Shown here piece by piece: positions 1 through 8,167 of a stretch of DNA of 64,000 nt. Position numbers and translations under genes: made by a program. Each line of letters begins with the position of its first letter. Within the stretch, counting starts at the first letter, position 1. Below the pieces are notes generated by a model, which worked only from the letters and a program-made list of their open reading frames with translations, ran no database searches and was not told where the DNA came from. This DNA is from CAZUHB01 sp964620445 (GTDB taxonomy: Bacteria > Planctomycetota > B15-G4 > CAYZWU01): the NCBI GenBank assembly GCA_964620445.1, contig CAZUHB010000010.1, positions 70,382-134,381 of the forward strand, given 5' to 3'.

Positions 1-837
1 GGCAGCGCTGGCATAGAGCGCCACTCCGGCCGAGCCGGGAGCGGCGAAGGTGCCTGCCTTGGAATCGAATTTTCCCTGCGCCTGCTTCTCGAGCTTTTCG
101 CGCACTTCCTCGTTCACGGCCTGGCCCGACTGGGCGATACGGTTGACTCCCTTGCTCGCCATGGAGATGGAGAGCGCGTTGGCCCACCCTGTCCCGCCGA
201 AGGTGCCGTCCGCTTTCTGGTTTCGCTCGATCTTGTTCATGATCTTGTCGATCGCCGCGCAGACTTTCTTTTCGTCCTCTTCGCCCGGCAATTTGCCCTT
301 CACCTCGGCGAGAAGGAGGGACGCCATGAACGTGTCGATGAAGGTCCCCAGCTTCGACTGCAGGCGGGTGCCGCGGATGTCGGTCACGAAGAGCGATTCC
401 TCGTCGGACGCGAGAATCTCGGCGACAACGAACCGCACCGCGGACAGAATGTTGTGACCGTGGTCGCCCGAGGTCGGAGTCGATCCGGAGCGCAGGAGAG
501 CCAGGGCTGCCGCGCAAGTGTCGGCAACACTCGCCTTGTCGGTGAGGTGCTCGAGGTGATTGCCCATTTGGCGAGACTCTTCTCCCTGGCCCCAGCCGCC
601 GTTCTCGAGTTGGTGCTCGGCGAGCCACGCCAGTCCTTTGATCACGTTTTCACTCAGCGGTTTCGGCTCCACGGCGGGCGCCCAGTTCACGGAGTCCTTC
701 CCGCCCTTGTCCTTTTGCGGCCCCTCCTCGTCGATCGCGGAGAGGAGGTGACCGCCGAGGAATAAAAAGCAGATCGCCGCGGCCAGAAATCCGGTTGCGG
801 CGATCGTTCCGAGCGGGGAATTTCTTGTTTCTTTCAT
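1..837 (-). CDS. Alpha/alpha-toroid (prenyltransferase/squalene-oxidase repeat-like) exported protein, partial
   Basis: The gene reads leftward and runs off the left edge; 279 codons are visible without a stop. The start at 837 is preceded on the minus strand by GGGAGGACC. Residues 12-33 form a hydrophobic signal or anchor segment, followed by a charged linker (about 36-60). Two blocks resemble the QW-type repeats of alpha/alpha toroids: GLAWLAEHQLENGGWG at 68-83 and NQKADGTFGGTGWANA at 206-221. Such folds occur in squalene cyclases, prenyltransferases and many secreted planctomycete-type proteins of unknown role. There is no cyclase DXDD motif in the visible part, so no enzyme activity is claimed. 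The C-terminus lies outside the window. Confidence 0.75.
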   Translation of the reverse strand, partial: MKETRNSPLGTIAATGFLAAAICFLFLGGHLLSAIDEEGPQKDKGGKDSVNWAPAVEPKPLSENVIKGLAWLAEHQLENGGWGQGEESRQMGNHLEHLTDKASVADTCAAALALLRSGSTPTSGDHGHNILSAVRFVVAEILASDEESLFVTDIRGTRLQSKLGTFIDTFMASLLLAEVKGKLPGEEDEKKVCAAIDKIMNKIERNQKADGTFGGTGWANALSISMASKGVNRIAQSGQAVNEEVREKLEKQAQGKFDSKAGTFAAPGSAGVALYASAA

Positions 838-992
838 TATTGGTCCTCCCTGAAAAATAGAGTTGTCCCCCTTTGATTGGGGAGCGTGGCCCGTGTTCCT
901 GACAAAGATCTCTCGCATCACAAAAATTAAACGACGCGCAGCGGGGAGCGGATGTAAGGAGGACGTAAAGATCCTGGAGCGCGGCCGGATGT

Positions 993-1015
993 GCTACCTC
1001 CGGGTAGCGTTTTTT
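993..1015 (+). terminator. Rho-independent terminator-like hairpin in a divergent gap
   Basis: GCTACC (993-998), loop TCCG, GGTAGC (1003-1008), then G and six T (1010-1015). This is a compact intrinsic-terminator shape on the plus strand. It lies upstream of the next rightward gene, not behind a gene, so it would end a short transcript or act in a leader. The 6-bp stem keeps confidence moderate. Confidence 0.45.
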
Positions 1016-1086
1016 GAAGGGGAGCTCGTCCGGAATCGAGGCGCAATCTTTCGCCGGCCGGCGGTCAGTGCGCGTTCAGGTCCGAT

Positions 1087-1116
1087 TTGCGACGATTGAC
1101 CGTATCGGCATAATAT
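1087..1116 (+). promoter_or_regulatory. Candidate sigma70-type promoter of the propeller lipoprotein gene
   Basis: TTGCGA (1087-1092), an 18-bp spacer, TAATAT (1111-1116). It would give a leader of about 105 nt before the ATG at 1230. It is assigned by pattern only. Confidence 0.35.
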
Positions 1117-1229
1117 TTGCGAAGTTAGGGGCGTTCAGTTCCGGAAAAGTTGGATCGAAAGCAAGCAGAGCCCATCGTGTTCAAAATCCTCTACCATGAA
1201 ATCGAATCGTTCCTGCCAGGAGGTGGATC

Positions 1230-2909
1230 ATGTCCGCGTTCAACCGGCCATTGACGCTTGGCGTACGAGTTTTGTCCTCCGCAGTTCTTTTGATCTGGCT
1301 TGCGGCCTGCGGTGGCGGCAGCGGGGACGGCGATTCGAAAGCAGGGCAGCAACAAGGGGCCTTGCTGCCTCCGTCCGGTCTGTCAGCCCACCCTGTCGCC
1401 CATTCACGGATCGACCTCGAGTGGACGGACAACTCAGTGCTCGAGTCCGGATTCGAAATCGAGCGGAGTCTGGACGGTGTTGCATTCGCGAAGGTCGGCG
1501 CTGCGGGCCCGAACGCGACCGCCTTCAGTGACACCGGCCTTCTGGCGGACCGGATCTACCATTACCGTGTCAGGGCGGTCAACACGTCGGGGAACTCCGG
1601 CTACAGCAACGTGGACGCCGCGAGGACACTCCTCGTTCCATGGGCCCGTTCCTACGGGGGAAGCAGCCATGACATTGCCAACTCCATCTCCGCCACTTCC
1701 GACGGAGGATACCTTCTGACCGGAACCTCGGAATCCTTTGGCGGGGGCATGGGATTCAAGGATATCTGGGTCGTGAAAATTGACCGCGAAGGCGCTGTCG
1801 TGTGGCAGCGGGTCTATTATGGAACAGCCGACGGCAGGGGGCTCTCCTCGGTTCAGACCGGCGACGGGGGGTATATGGTCGCCGGATCGACAAAATCTTT
1901 TGGTGCCGGCGCGGAGGACATTCTCCTCATGAAGCTCGATCCCCTCGGGAACATCGAGTGGCAGATGGCCTACGGCGGAGCGGACTCTGACGTGCCGAGC
2001 GGGGTGATCGAAGCGAGCGACGGGGGCTTTGCGGTCGCGGGAAGATCAGCGTCCTTCTCCTCGAGCGACGATTGCTGGGTCTTGAAGGTCGATCAGACAG
2101 GCGCTATCGAATGGCAGTTCGCCTACGGCAGAGACGGGACCGACGCGGCCGCGAGCATTATCCAGACCGATGACAGTGGATTCGTCGTGGCAGGGGAGTC
2201 GGATTCGTTCGGTGCATCCGTGGACTGCTGGATCTTCAAGATCGATCGGGACGGCGAATTCGAATGGCAGCTGTCTTACGGGGGGGCGGAGTCCGACCGC
2301 GCCCGTTCGATCGCCAGAACGGGCAACAACGGCCTGATCGTCACCGGTACTTCGGGATCCTTCTTTCCGAAAGGATTCTGGACGTTGAAGCTGAGATCGG
2401 ACGGCGCGATTCAGTGGCAGAAGAGCTACGGAGACGGAAGCGGCGGCATACCGCCGGCATCGAGCGCGTCGCACAGCGTCGTTTCATCGGACGAGGGGGG
2501 ATATCTCGTGGCCGGGGAAGTGACCCACGGGCACGGGAGGCGGGATTTTCACGTGATCAAGGTCGACGTGAGCGGTGTGATCGAGTGGCAGAAGATCTAT
2601 GACTGTGTTTCGTATGATCGAGCGCTTTGCGCGGCCGGGGCCGGAGATGGAGGCTTCATCGTTGCCGGAACGCGTACCCATCAGGGTGTCGATGATGATT
2701 TCTGGATCGTGAAGACGAACAACGATGGAACGATCGATTTCAACGCGGGCAGCGGCGCCTCGTCATGGAACACGAGCGTCACGACTGCAGACACGGCAGC
2801 GTCGCCGCAAGTTACCGGGGGTGTGAAGACGCAAACGGTTGTCACCCCGACGGTGGCAAACCTGTCCGTCGCGCCCACCCAGTGCACGGTCGAGCAGCAG
2901 GCTCCCTAG
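1230..2909 (+). CDS. Lipoprotein with fibronectin type III domain and seven-repeat beta-propeller
   Basis: A 559-residue exported lipoprotein; the lipobox LAAC puts the lipidated Cys at 27. The start at 1230 is chosen for GGAGG seven bases upstream. Residues about 47-130 read as a fibronectin type III domain (LEWTDNS, YHYRVRAVN). From about 136 to 500 there are seven tandem units of about 50 residues with the pattern WQ..YGG..D......DGGY.VAG.S.SFG....W.LK.D..G.I.E. Seven units fit a seven-bladed propeller. A Ser/Thr-rich tail of about 45 residues follows. No catalytic motif is visible; such repeats usually serve in surface binding. It is transcribed alone from its own upstream region. Confidence 0.8.
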   Translation: MSAFNRPLTLGVRVLSSAVLLIWLAACGGGSGDGDSKAGQQQGALLPPSGLSAHPVAHSRIDLEWTDNSVLESGFEIERSLDGVAFAKVGAAGPNATAFSDTGLLADRIYHYRVRAVNTSGNSGYSNVDAARTLLVPWARSYGGSSHDIANSISATSDGGYLLTGTSESFGGGMGFKDIWVVKIDREGAVVWQRVYYGTADGRGLSSVQTGDGGYMVAGSTKSFGAGAEDILLMKLDPLGNIEWQMAYGGADSDVPSGVIEASDGGFAVAGRSASFSSSDDCWVLKVDQTGAIEWQFAYGRDGTDAAASIIQTDDSGFVVAGESDSFGASVDCWIFKIDRDGEFEWQLSYGGAESDRARSIARTGNNGLIVTGTSGSFFPKGFWTLKLRSDGAIQWQKSYGDGSGGIPPASSASHSVVSSDEGGYLVAGEVTHGHGRRDFHVIKVDVSGVIEWQKIYDCVSYDRALCAAGAGDGGFIVAGTRTHQGVDDDFWIVKTNNDGTIDFNAGSGASSWNTSVTTADTAASPQVTGGVKTQTVVTPTVANLSVAPTQCTVEQQAP

Positions 2910-3035
2910 TCACCCCTCGCAAGACCTCTCATTTTGCCCGGACAATTCATTGTCGTTTCCACGCCATGATGTACCATGGATGGCCTGGAGGGCGAGCAAA
3001 CGCCCTCTGCAATGGCCAGACGCGGGAGACACCTC

Positions 3036-4424
3036 ATGAAAGGATCGGCAGAGAAACGGCCGCGGCCTGTTCAGACGTTCAGCCGCCGCAAGTTTTTGGG
3101 GAGTGCTGCCGCGGGCGCGGCTCTTTTCTCGATCGTGCCCCGCCACGTCCTCGGCGGGGCCGGATACAGCCCGCCGAGCGAGACGCTCAATATCGCCTGC
3201 ATCGGCGTGGGCGGCAAAGGCCGCTCCGACGTGAAGGGCGTGGCCAGCGAGAACATCGTGGCTCTCTGCGATGTTCACGAGGGGCACGCGTCGGGGACGT
3301 TCAAGCGCTATCCCGACGCGAAAAAGTACAACGACTTCCGCAAGATGCTCGACGAAATGAAAGAGATCGACGCGGTGACCGTATCCACACCCGATCACAC
3401 ACACGCCGTGGCTGCCATGATGGCGATCAAGATGGGCAAGCACGTGTATTGCCAGAAGCCGCTCACCCGCACGGTGCGCGAGGCGCGCGCCCTGGCAGAA
3501 GCAGCGCGCGAACACGAGGTGGCGACCCAGATGGGCAACCAGGGACACGCCTCTGAGGAGACGCGCCGCATCTGCGAGTTCATCTGGAGCGGTGCCATCG
3601 GAGAGGTGCGCGAGGTGCATGTGTGGACCGACAGGCCGTCGCGCGGACTGTTCAACGAGTACTGGCCCCAGGGAGTGGAGCGCCCCGACGACACGCCCGC
3701 CGTACCCGATGACCTGAAATGGGACCTCTGGCTCGGCCCGGCTCCGCAGCGACCCTATCATCCCGCCTACGTGCCTTTCCGCTGGCGCGGTTGGTGGGAC
3801 TTCGGCACGGGCGCGCTCGGCGATATCGGCTGCCACACGCTCGATCCGGTATTCCGCGCCCTCGAGCTCGAAGCGCCGCTCACGGTTCAGGCCACCTCGA
3901 CACGGGTCAACAAGGAAACCTATCCTCTCGCTTCGTTGGTGGCTTACAGGTTCGGCGCGCGGAAGTCTTCGCGTGCACCGGGCGAGATGCCGCCCGTGGA
4001 GGTGACCTGGTACGACGGCGGCCTGAAACCGCCCCGGCCGGCCGAGCTCGACCCGGGCATCGAACTCGGATCGGGCGGCACCCTCTACGTGGGCGACAAG
4101 GGCAAGATGCTCGGCCTCATGATCATCCCCGAATCGCGACGCCTCGAGTTCGAGGCGCCGCCGCGCACCATCCCGCGATCGATCGGTCATTACAGGGAGT
4201 GGATCGAGGCGTGCAAGGGGGGCGAGCCGGCGGGATCCAACTTCGACATTTCGGGCCCGCTGACCGAGGCCGTGCTCCTGGGCAACGTCGCACTGCGCAC
4301 GGAACTCAGGGAGCAGCTCACGAAGCAGGTGCTCGAATGGGATCCGCAAAAACTGGAGATCACCAATCTGCCCGAGGCGAACCGATTTATTCATCGCGGA
4401 TACAGGGAAGGCTGGACACTCTGA
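3036..4424 (+). CDS. Tat-exported Gfo/Idh/MocA family oxidoreductase
   Basis: A 462-residue predicted NAD(P)-dependent oxidoreductase acting on sugars or related polyols. A Tat signal (SRRKFLG, RR at 17-18) precedes a Rossmann domain (IGVGGKGRSD) and the Gfo/Idh/MocA C-terminal domain with GDIGCHTLDP. The catalytic-loop lysine sits in CQKP, where most relatives have EKP. The start at 3036 fits the Tat signal; an in-frame start at 2976 would add 20 residues ahead of it. Twenty bases downstream lies a second member of the same family, so the two are probably co-transcribed. Export of this family is common in planctomycete-type genomes. The substrate cannot be read from sequence. Confidence 0.88.
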   Translation: MKGSAEKRPRPVQTFSRRKFLGSAAAGAALFSIVPRHVLGGAGYSPPSETLNIACIGVGGKGRSDVKGVASENIVALCDVHEGHASGTFKRYPDAKKYNDFRKMLDEMKEIDAVTVSTPDHTHAVAAMMAIKMGKHVYCQKPLTRTVREARALAEAAREHEVATQMGNQGHASEETRRICEFIWSGAIGEVREVHVWTDRPSRGLFNEYWPQGVERPDDTPAVPDDLKWDLWLGPAPQRPYHPAYVPFRWRGWWDFGTGALGDIGCHTLDPVFRALELEAPLTVQATSTRVNKETYPLASLVAYRFGARKSSRAPGEMPPVEVTWYDGGLKPPRPAELDPGIELGSGGTLYVGDKGKMLGLMIIPESRRLEFEAPPRTIPRSIGHYREWIEACKGGEPAGSNFDISGPLTEAVLLGNVALRTELREQLTKQVLEWDPQKLEITNLPEANRFIHRGYREGWTL

Positions 4425-4444
4425 TCGAGGAGAGGAGGAAGCTG

Positions 4445-5752
4445 ATGAATGGTGTCACACGTCGTGAATTTCTGGAACGCTCGGCCGCGACGATGGCCGC
4501 GTTCCCGATCGCCGGCAGCGCAGCCTGGCCACGGCCGGGTGCGAATGACAAGATCCGCGTCGGTTTGATCGGCAGTGGCGGAATGGGACGCGGCGACCTG
4601 GCGACCTTCCTCCTCAATCCCGAGGTCGACTGCCCGGTGGTTTGCGACGTGGACGACGCCCAAATCGCGCGCGCCATCCAGCTCGTCGAGGAGAAACGGG
4701 GCCGCAAGCCGGACGGGGTGAAGGATTTCCGCCGCGTCATCGACCGCAAGGATGTGGATGTCGTTCTCGTGGGCACTCCCGACCACTGGCACGCCCTGCC
4801 CACCGTGTTCGCCTGCCAGGCGGGCAAGGACGTCTACGTCGAGAAGCCGCTCGGACGCACCATCGACGAGGGCCGCGCCATGCTCGACGGGGCGCGCAAG
4901 AACGAGCGCATCGTCCAGATGGGGACGCAGTGGCGCAGCGGCGAACACTACGCGGCAGCCGTCGAATTCGTGCGGTCGGGCCGGCTGGGCAAGGTGCGCA
5001 TGGCGCGCGTCTGGGCCTATCTCGACTGGGTCGGCGGCATCGGCCGTCCGCCCGACGGCGATCCGCCGCCCGGCGTTGACTACGACCTCTGGCTCGGTCC
5101 GTCGCCGAGAAGGCCTTTCAACAAGAATCGGTTCCATTTCAACTTCCGCTGGTTCTGGGACTACGCGGGCGGTCTCATGACCGACTGGGGTGTGCACTTG
5201 CTCAACATCGTTCTCTGGGCGATGGGGCCCGTGGGGCCGCTCCGGGTCAGTTCCACGGGCGGTAAGTTCGTGGTCGACGACAACACGGAGACACCCGACA
5301 CCCAGATCGCCGTGTACGAGTTTCCCGACTACACGCTCGTTTTCGAGCAGCAGCTTCTCGGCGGGCTCGGTCCCGGCGGGCGTCCGCACGGCATTCTGTT
5401 CAACGGATCGAAGGGAACGCTGATCGTCGACGGCAACGGCTGGGAAGTCATTCCCGAGCCGAAGAACAAGGATCTCGAGCCGGTCAAGCACCCTGCCGGA
5501 CCGGACGCGCGCCCTGCCCATGTGCGCAACTTTCTCGACTGCGTGCGCACGCGCGAGCAGCCGGTGGAGAATCTCGAGATCGGCCACTTCGTCTCGACCG
5601 TGGCCCATCTCGGAAATCTCGCCTACCAGACCAGGAGCGAGATCCACTGGGATGCGGAAAAGGAGATCGTCGTGGGCAACCCGGCGGCGGACGCTCTCGT
5701 GGGACTTCCCTACAGAAAACCCTGGTTGCTTCCCTATAGCCGCCGCCGGTAG
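4445..5752 (+). CDS. Tat-exported Gfo/Idh/MocA family oxidoreductase (second copy)
   Basis: A 435-residue paralogue-like neighbour of the preceding gene. The Tat motif TRREFLE (RR at 6-7) opens the protein; the Rossmann signature is IGSGGMGRGD, and the catalytic lysine is in the canonical EKPLGRT block. The WDYAGGLMTDWGVH block is typical of the family's C-terminal domain. The frame stays open upstream into the preceding gene, but the ATG at 4445 follows GGAGAGGAGGAAG and gives the Tat leader at the N-terminus. Only 20 bp separate it from its partner, so the pair probably forms an operon for stepwise oxidation or reduction of a sugar in the periplasm. Sequences differ enough to suggest divergent substrates. 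Confidence 0.88.
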   Translation: MNGVTRREFLERSAATMAAFPIAGSAAWPRPGANDKIRVGLIGSGGMGRGDLATFLLNPEVDCPVVCDVDDAQIARAIQLVEEKRGRKPDGVKDFRRVIDRKDVDVVLVGTPDHWHALPTVFACQAGKDVYVEKPLGRTIDEGRAMLDGARKNERIVQMGTQWRSGEHYAAAVEFVRSGRLGKVRMARVWAYLDWVGGIGRPPDGDPPPGVDYDLWLGPSPRRPFNKNRFHFNFRWFWDYAGGLMTDWGVHLLNIVLWAMGPVGPLRVSSTGGKFVVDDNTETPDTQIAVYEFPDYTLVFEQQLLGGLGPGGRPHGILFNGSKGTLIVDGNGWEVIPEPKNKDLEPVKHPAGPDARPAHVRNFLDCVRTREQPVENLEIGHFVSTVAHLGNLAYQTRSEIHWDAEKEIVVGNPAADALVGLPYRKPWLLPYSRRR

Positions 5753-5808
5753 AAGAGGAGAGACCGGAGAAGAATTTCACCTGTCCCAGTTGTGTAAAGG
5801 AGGGATCG

Positions 5809-6123
5809 ATGATCGAGATTGTTCACAGTTACGATTTTCGACCGGGCATCGACGAGCAGGCCTACGCGGCCCTTGCCAAGAAGGCCACGGCCATGATGGT
5901 CGCCGCCCCGGGCTTTGTCGAGTTCCGCGCCCATCGCAACATGATCGGATCACCCCACGTGAAACGCACCTCCCTGTGGGAGAATCTCTACGACTGGGCC
6001 GCGCTCGCCCAGAGACCCGAATTCCAGGCGCTCACCGCTGAATTCCGCACCTACGTCACCAACCTCAATGTCGAGATCTGGGGACCGTCGCCCTACGTGC
6101 CGCACCCGATCCGTCCGAAGTGA
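5809..6123 (+). CDS. Small dimeric alpha/beta-barrel (ABM/EthD-like) protein
   Basis: A 104-residue protein without a signal peptide. The opening IEIVHSYDFRPGIDEQAYAA and the middle APGFVEFRAHRN fit the ferredoxin-like fold of antibiotic-biosynthesis-monooxygenase and EthD-like dimers. AAAGGAGGG lies just before the ATG. It follows the two oxidoreductases by 56 bp and is probably co-transcribed. Proteins of this type do varied chemistry or act as small binding proteins, so no reaction is claimed. It converges, with one base between, on the leftward LamG/SMP-30 gene. Confidence 0.6.
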   Translation: MIEIVHSYDFRPGIDEQAYAALAKKATAMMVAAPGFVEFRAHRNMIGSPHVKRTSLWENLYDWAALAQRPEFQALTAEFRTYVTNLNVEIWGPSPYVPHPIRPK

Positions 6124-6124
6124 T

Positions 6125-8056
6125 TCAGCCTCCCTTGACCAAGTAGGCGGCCACCCTGTTGCCGAGGAAGGTGGGCATGATCAGGAGGTCCATCTCGTCG
6201 ATGAACTCGAAGTCGGCGCTGTTCTGTCCGTCCGCGAGGGTGTCCATGATCTCCACGACCTGCCCGGTGGGGGAGATCTGGTAGGTCTGGCCTTCCCAGT
6301 GCGACACGAGGGTGCTGCCGTCGCGCCTCTCCCTGATCCCGTCCACGATTCCCGCCCCGAGAGAGGCGACGTGGCTGATCGCCTTGGTTTCGAGGTCGAT
6401 CGATTTCAGGGAGCTGTCCTCGCTGTTTCCCACGAGCAGCGTGTTGCCCAGAACGCGGAGGCCGTTCACCCGGCCGAGCCGGTCCGTATCGAGCCAGACG
6501 CTCACCACGCCCTTCTCGAGGGCATAGATCACTGCGGTCTTTTTCGGATCGGGCGGAAAGGAGTCGGACATGTAGATCGTCCCCGCCGCGTCGGCAGCCA
6601 CATCGTTGAGAAATGTCGATCCGCGCACGGCGTGTTTCTTCGCGATTTCGCCGGCGACGAGATCGATCTCCACGAGGTTGTGGCGTTCCACCACGAAGAG
6701 GCTGTTGTCATGGATCGCCATACCGCAGGGCGCGCGCAGGCCGGTGATCCAGTGCAGTTCGTCCACCTCCCCGTTCAGCTGCACTCTTGAAATGAATCCC
6801 GACGGTTCCCGCTTGCTCTCCCACGCCACGTCCAGGTTGGTCACGTAGAGGATGTCCCTCTCCTCGTCGTAGAGCACCGACTCGGGAGTGAGAAAGAGGG
6901 GATCCGTTTCCCAGACCTTCTGGACGCGGCCGTGGTCTTCGGCCGCGGGAGGCAGGTAACGATCGGCGCGCGCGGTCAGCCCCCAGCCGCCGAAAGTCTC
7001 GGAGAGGATGAACAGAATCTCGTTCCTCCCGCGGGGCGCGTCGAGCACGATCGTGTCATGAAGGCCCACGACGCCCACGAAGGACGGCTCACGGCTGCGG
7101 TAGGTGTAGTCGCCGAAAAAAACGAGCTTTCCATTGTGGAAGATGGCGACCTTGTCGCTGTACCCGAAGGAGAGCTCGATCCTCCCTTTCCTGTCCGCCC
7201 CGAAGACCGTCCTGGTAAGAACGCAATCGCCCGCGCTGTTGGTGCGCCGAGCGTGGCGCGAGATATCGAGAAGGCCCGAGGAATCGGCTTCCACCGCCCG
7301 CCACCCGGCCGAGAAGATGAGGCCGAAGGGCGGGTACGATGCCATGTCGATCCGGTTCGCGGGGAAGGCGCGGGAGATCTCCCATTCACCGACGCTCCAG
7401 GGATGCGGTTTGACCTCGGGCGGCGGCTCGAAGGTGAGCGTGTCGTCGATCCGGTACCGAAAGTTGGAAAAGCACGCACTGCGATCCTTGGGTCCGTAGA
7501 GGCCGATCTGCCCCCTGCTCTTTGCGTGTTTCAGATCGTGGATCTTCAGAATCGGTTCTGCGCCGTTGTTCAGGAAGAGTCGGGCCTGGCTGCCGTGGAC
7601 CTCGAGCCGGAGATGGTTCCATTCCTCCTCGTTGAAGGCGGCACCCGAAGTGAAGCCGTCGCCGCTGTAGAGCTGCCACGTCTCGGAGCCGTTGATCTGC
7701 GGCATGTATTGCACCGCGTCGGGATAGAGGCCGGCCCTGTGGGGCCGGATGTAGACCCGCTCCATGTTCTCATTCGACTGCATGCGGAAGATGAGACCCG
7801 GGTAGGACCGGCTCCCGTCGACAGCGACATCGACCTCGATGACGCCATTCTCGAACTCCACGTCCTTGACGATCGCTGCGCCGATCAGGCTGTCGCGGCC
7901 AAGATGGGTGATCGTCTCGGCACCATCCAGCACCCAGCGGTCCGGGGAGAAGGGGATCGTCTCGTTCTGGGCGGACGAGACCGAGGTCAGGGCGAGGAAG
8001 CTCGCAATCAGACAGAGGAGGATGGTGGGAGTATTCAAACCGATGATCCTTTCCAT
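6125..8056 (-). CDS. Secreted LamG-like plus SMP-30/gluconolactonase-like propeller protein
   Basis: A 643-residue exported protein. Residues 1-29 are a signal peptide ending VSSAQ. Residues about 30-210 form a concanavalin/LamG-like domain related to the DUF1080 group (YPGLIFRMQ, WQLYSGDG, GQIGLYGP), a fold used in keto-glycoside hydrolysis. A central region (about 215-380) looks like a beta-sandwich. The C-terminal third (about 385-643) resembles an SMP-30/NHL propeller (ESVLYDEERDILYVTNLD, GMAIHDNSLFVVER, NDVAADAAGTIYMSD). The frame remains open far upstream, but only the start at 8056 gives a signal peptide. It is divergent from the GH32 gene over 111 bp, suggesting shared control and a role in saccharide use. 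Confidence 0.7.
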   Translation of the reverse strand: MERIIGLNTPTILLCLIASFLALTSVSSAQNETIPFSPDRWVLDGAETITHLGRDSLIGAAIVKDVEFENGVIEVDVAVDGSRSYPGLIFRMQSNENMERVYIRPHRAGLYPDAVQYMPQINGSETWQLYSGDGFTSGAAFNEEEWNHLRLEVHGSQARLFLNNGAEPILKIHDLKHAKSRGQIGLYGPKDRSACFSNFRYRIDDTLTFEPPPEVKPHPWSVGEWEISRAFPANRIDMASYPPFGLIFSAGWRAVEADSSGLLDISRHARRTNSAGDCVLTRTVFGADRKGRIELSFGYSDKVAIFHNGKLVFFGDYTYRSREPSFVGVVGLHDTIVLDAPRGRNEILFILSETFGGWGLTARADRYLPPAAEDHGRVQKVWETDPLFLTPESVLYDEERDILYVTNLDVAWESKREPSGFISRVQLNGEVDELHWITGLRAPCGMAIHDNSLFVVERHNLVEIDLVAGEIAKKHAVRGSTFLNDVAADAAGTIYMSDSFPPDPKKTAVIYALEKGVVSVWLDTDRLGRVNGLRVLGNTLLVGNSEDSSLKSIDLETKAISHVASLGAGIVDGIRERRDGSTLVSHWEGQTYQISPTGQVVEIMDTLADGQNSADFEFIDEMDLLIMPTFLGNRVAAYLVKGG

Positions 8057-8167
8057 TATTGTTGAGAGAGGGCGCCCGGCCGTGGACAATGCAAACAATG
8101 GCCTAGGTAATCCGAAATCGGTGAGAATATCACCTAAATATTTCACGGACTTTATTTGGATCGAACC

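Larger units (their letters stand above)
838..1229. other. Divergent intergenic region, 392 bp
   Basis: This gap separates the leftward toroid gene from the rightward propeller lipoprotein gene. It contains the ribosome-binding site of the leftward gene, a rightward terminator-like hairpin at 993-1015 and a candidate promoter at 1087-1116. Small reading frames here have no convincing start context or recognisable sequence, so I call no gene. Confidence 0.6.

Noticed and set aside
863..1099. Small open frame in the first divergent gap
   Set aside because: No ribosome-binding site or recognisable protein sequence, and it spans the terminator-like hairpin.
3719..4444. Long N-terminal extension of the second oxidoreductase
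   Set aside because: It overlaps the first oxidoreductase in another frame, and the Tat leader with a strong ribosome-binding site is at 4445.
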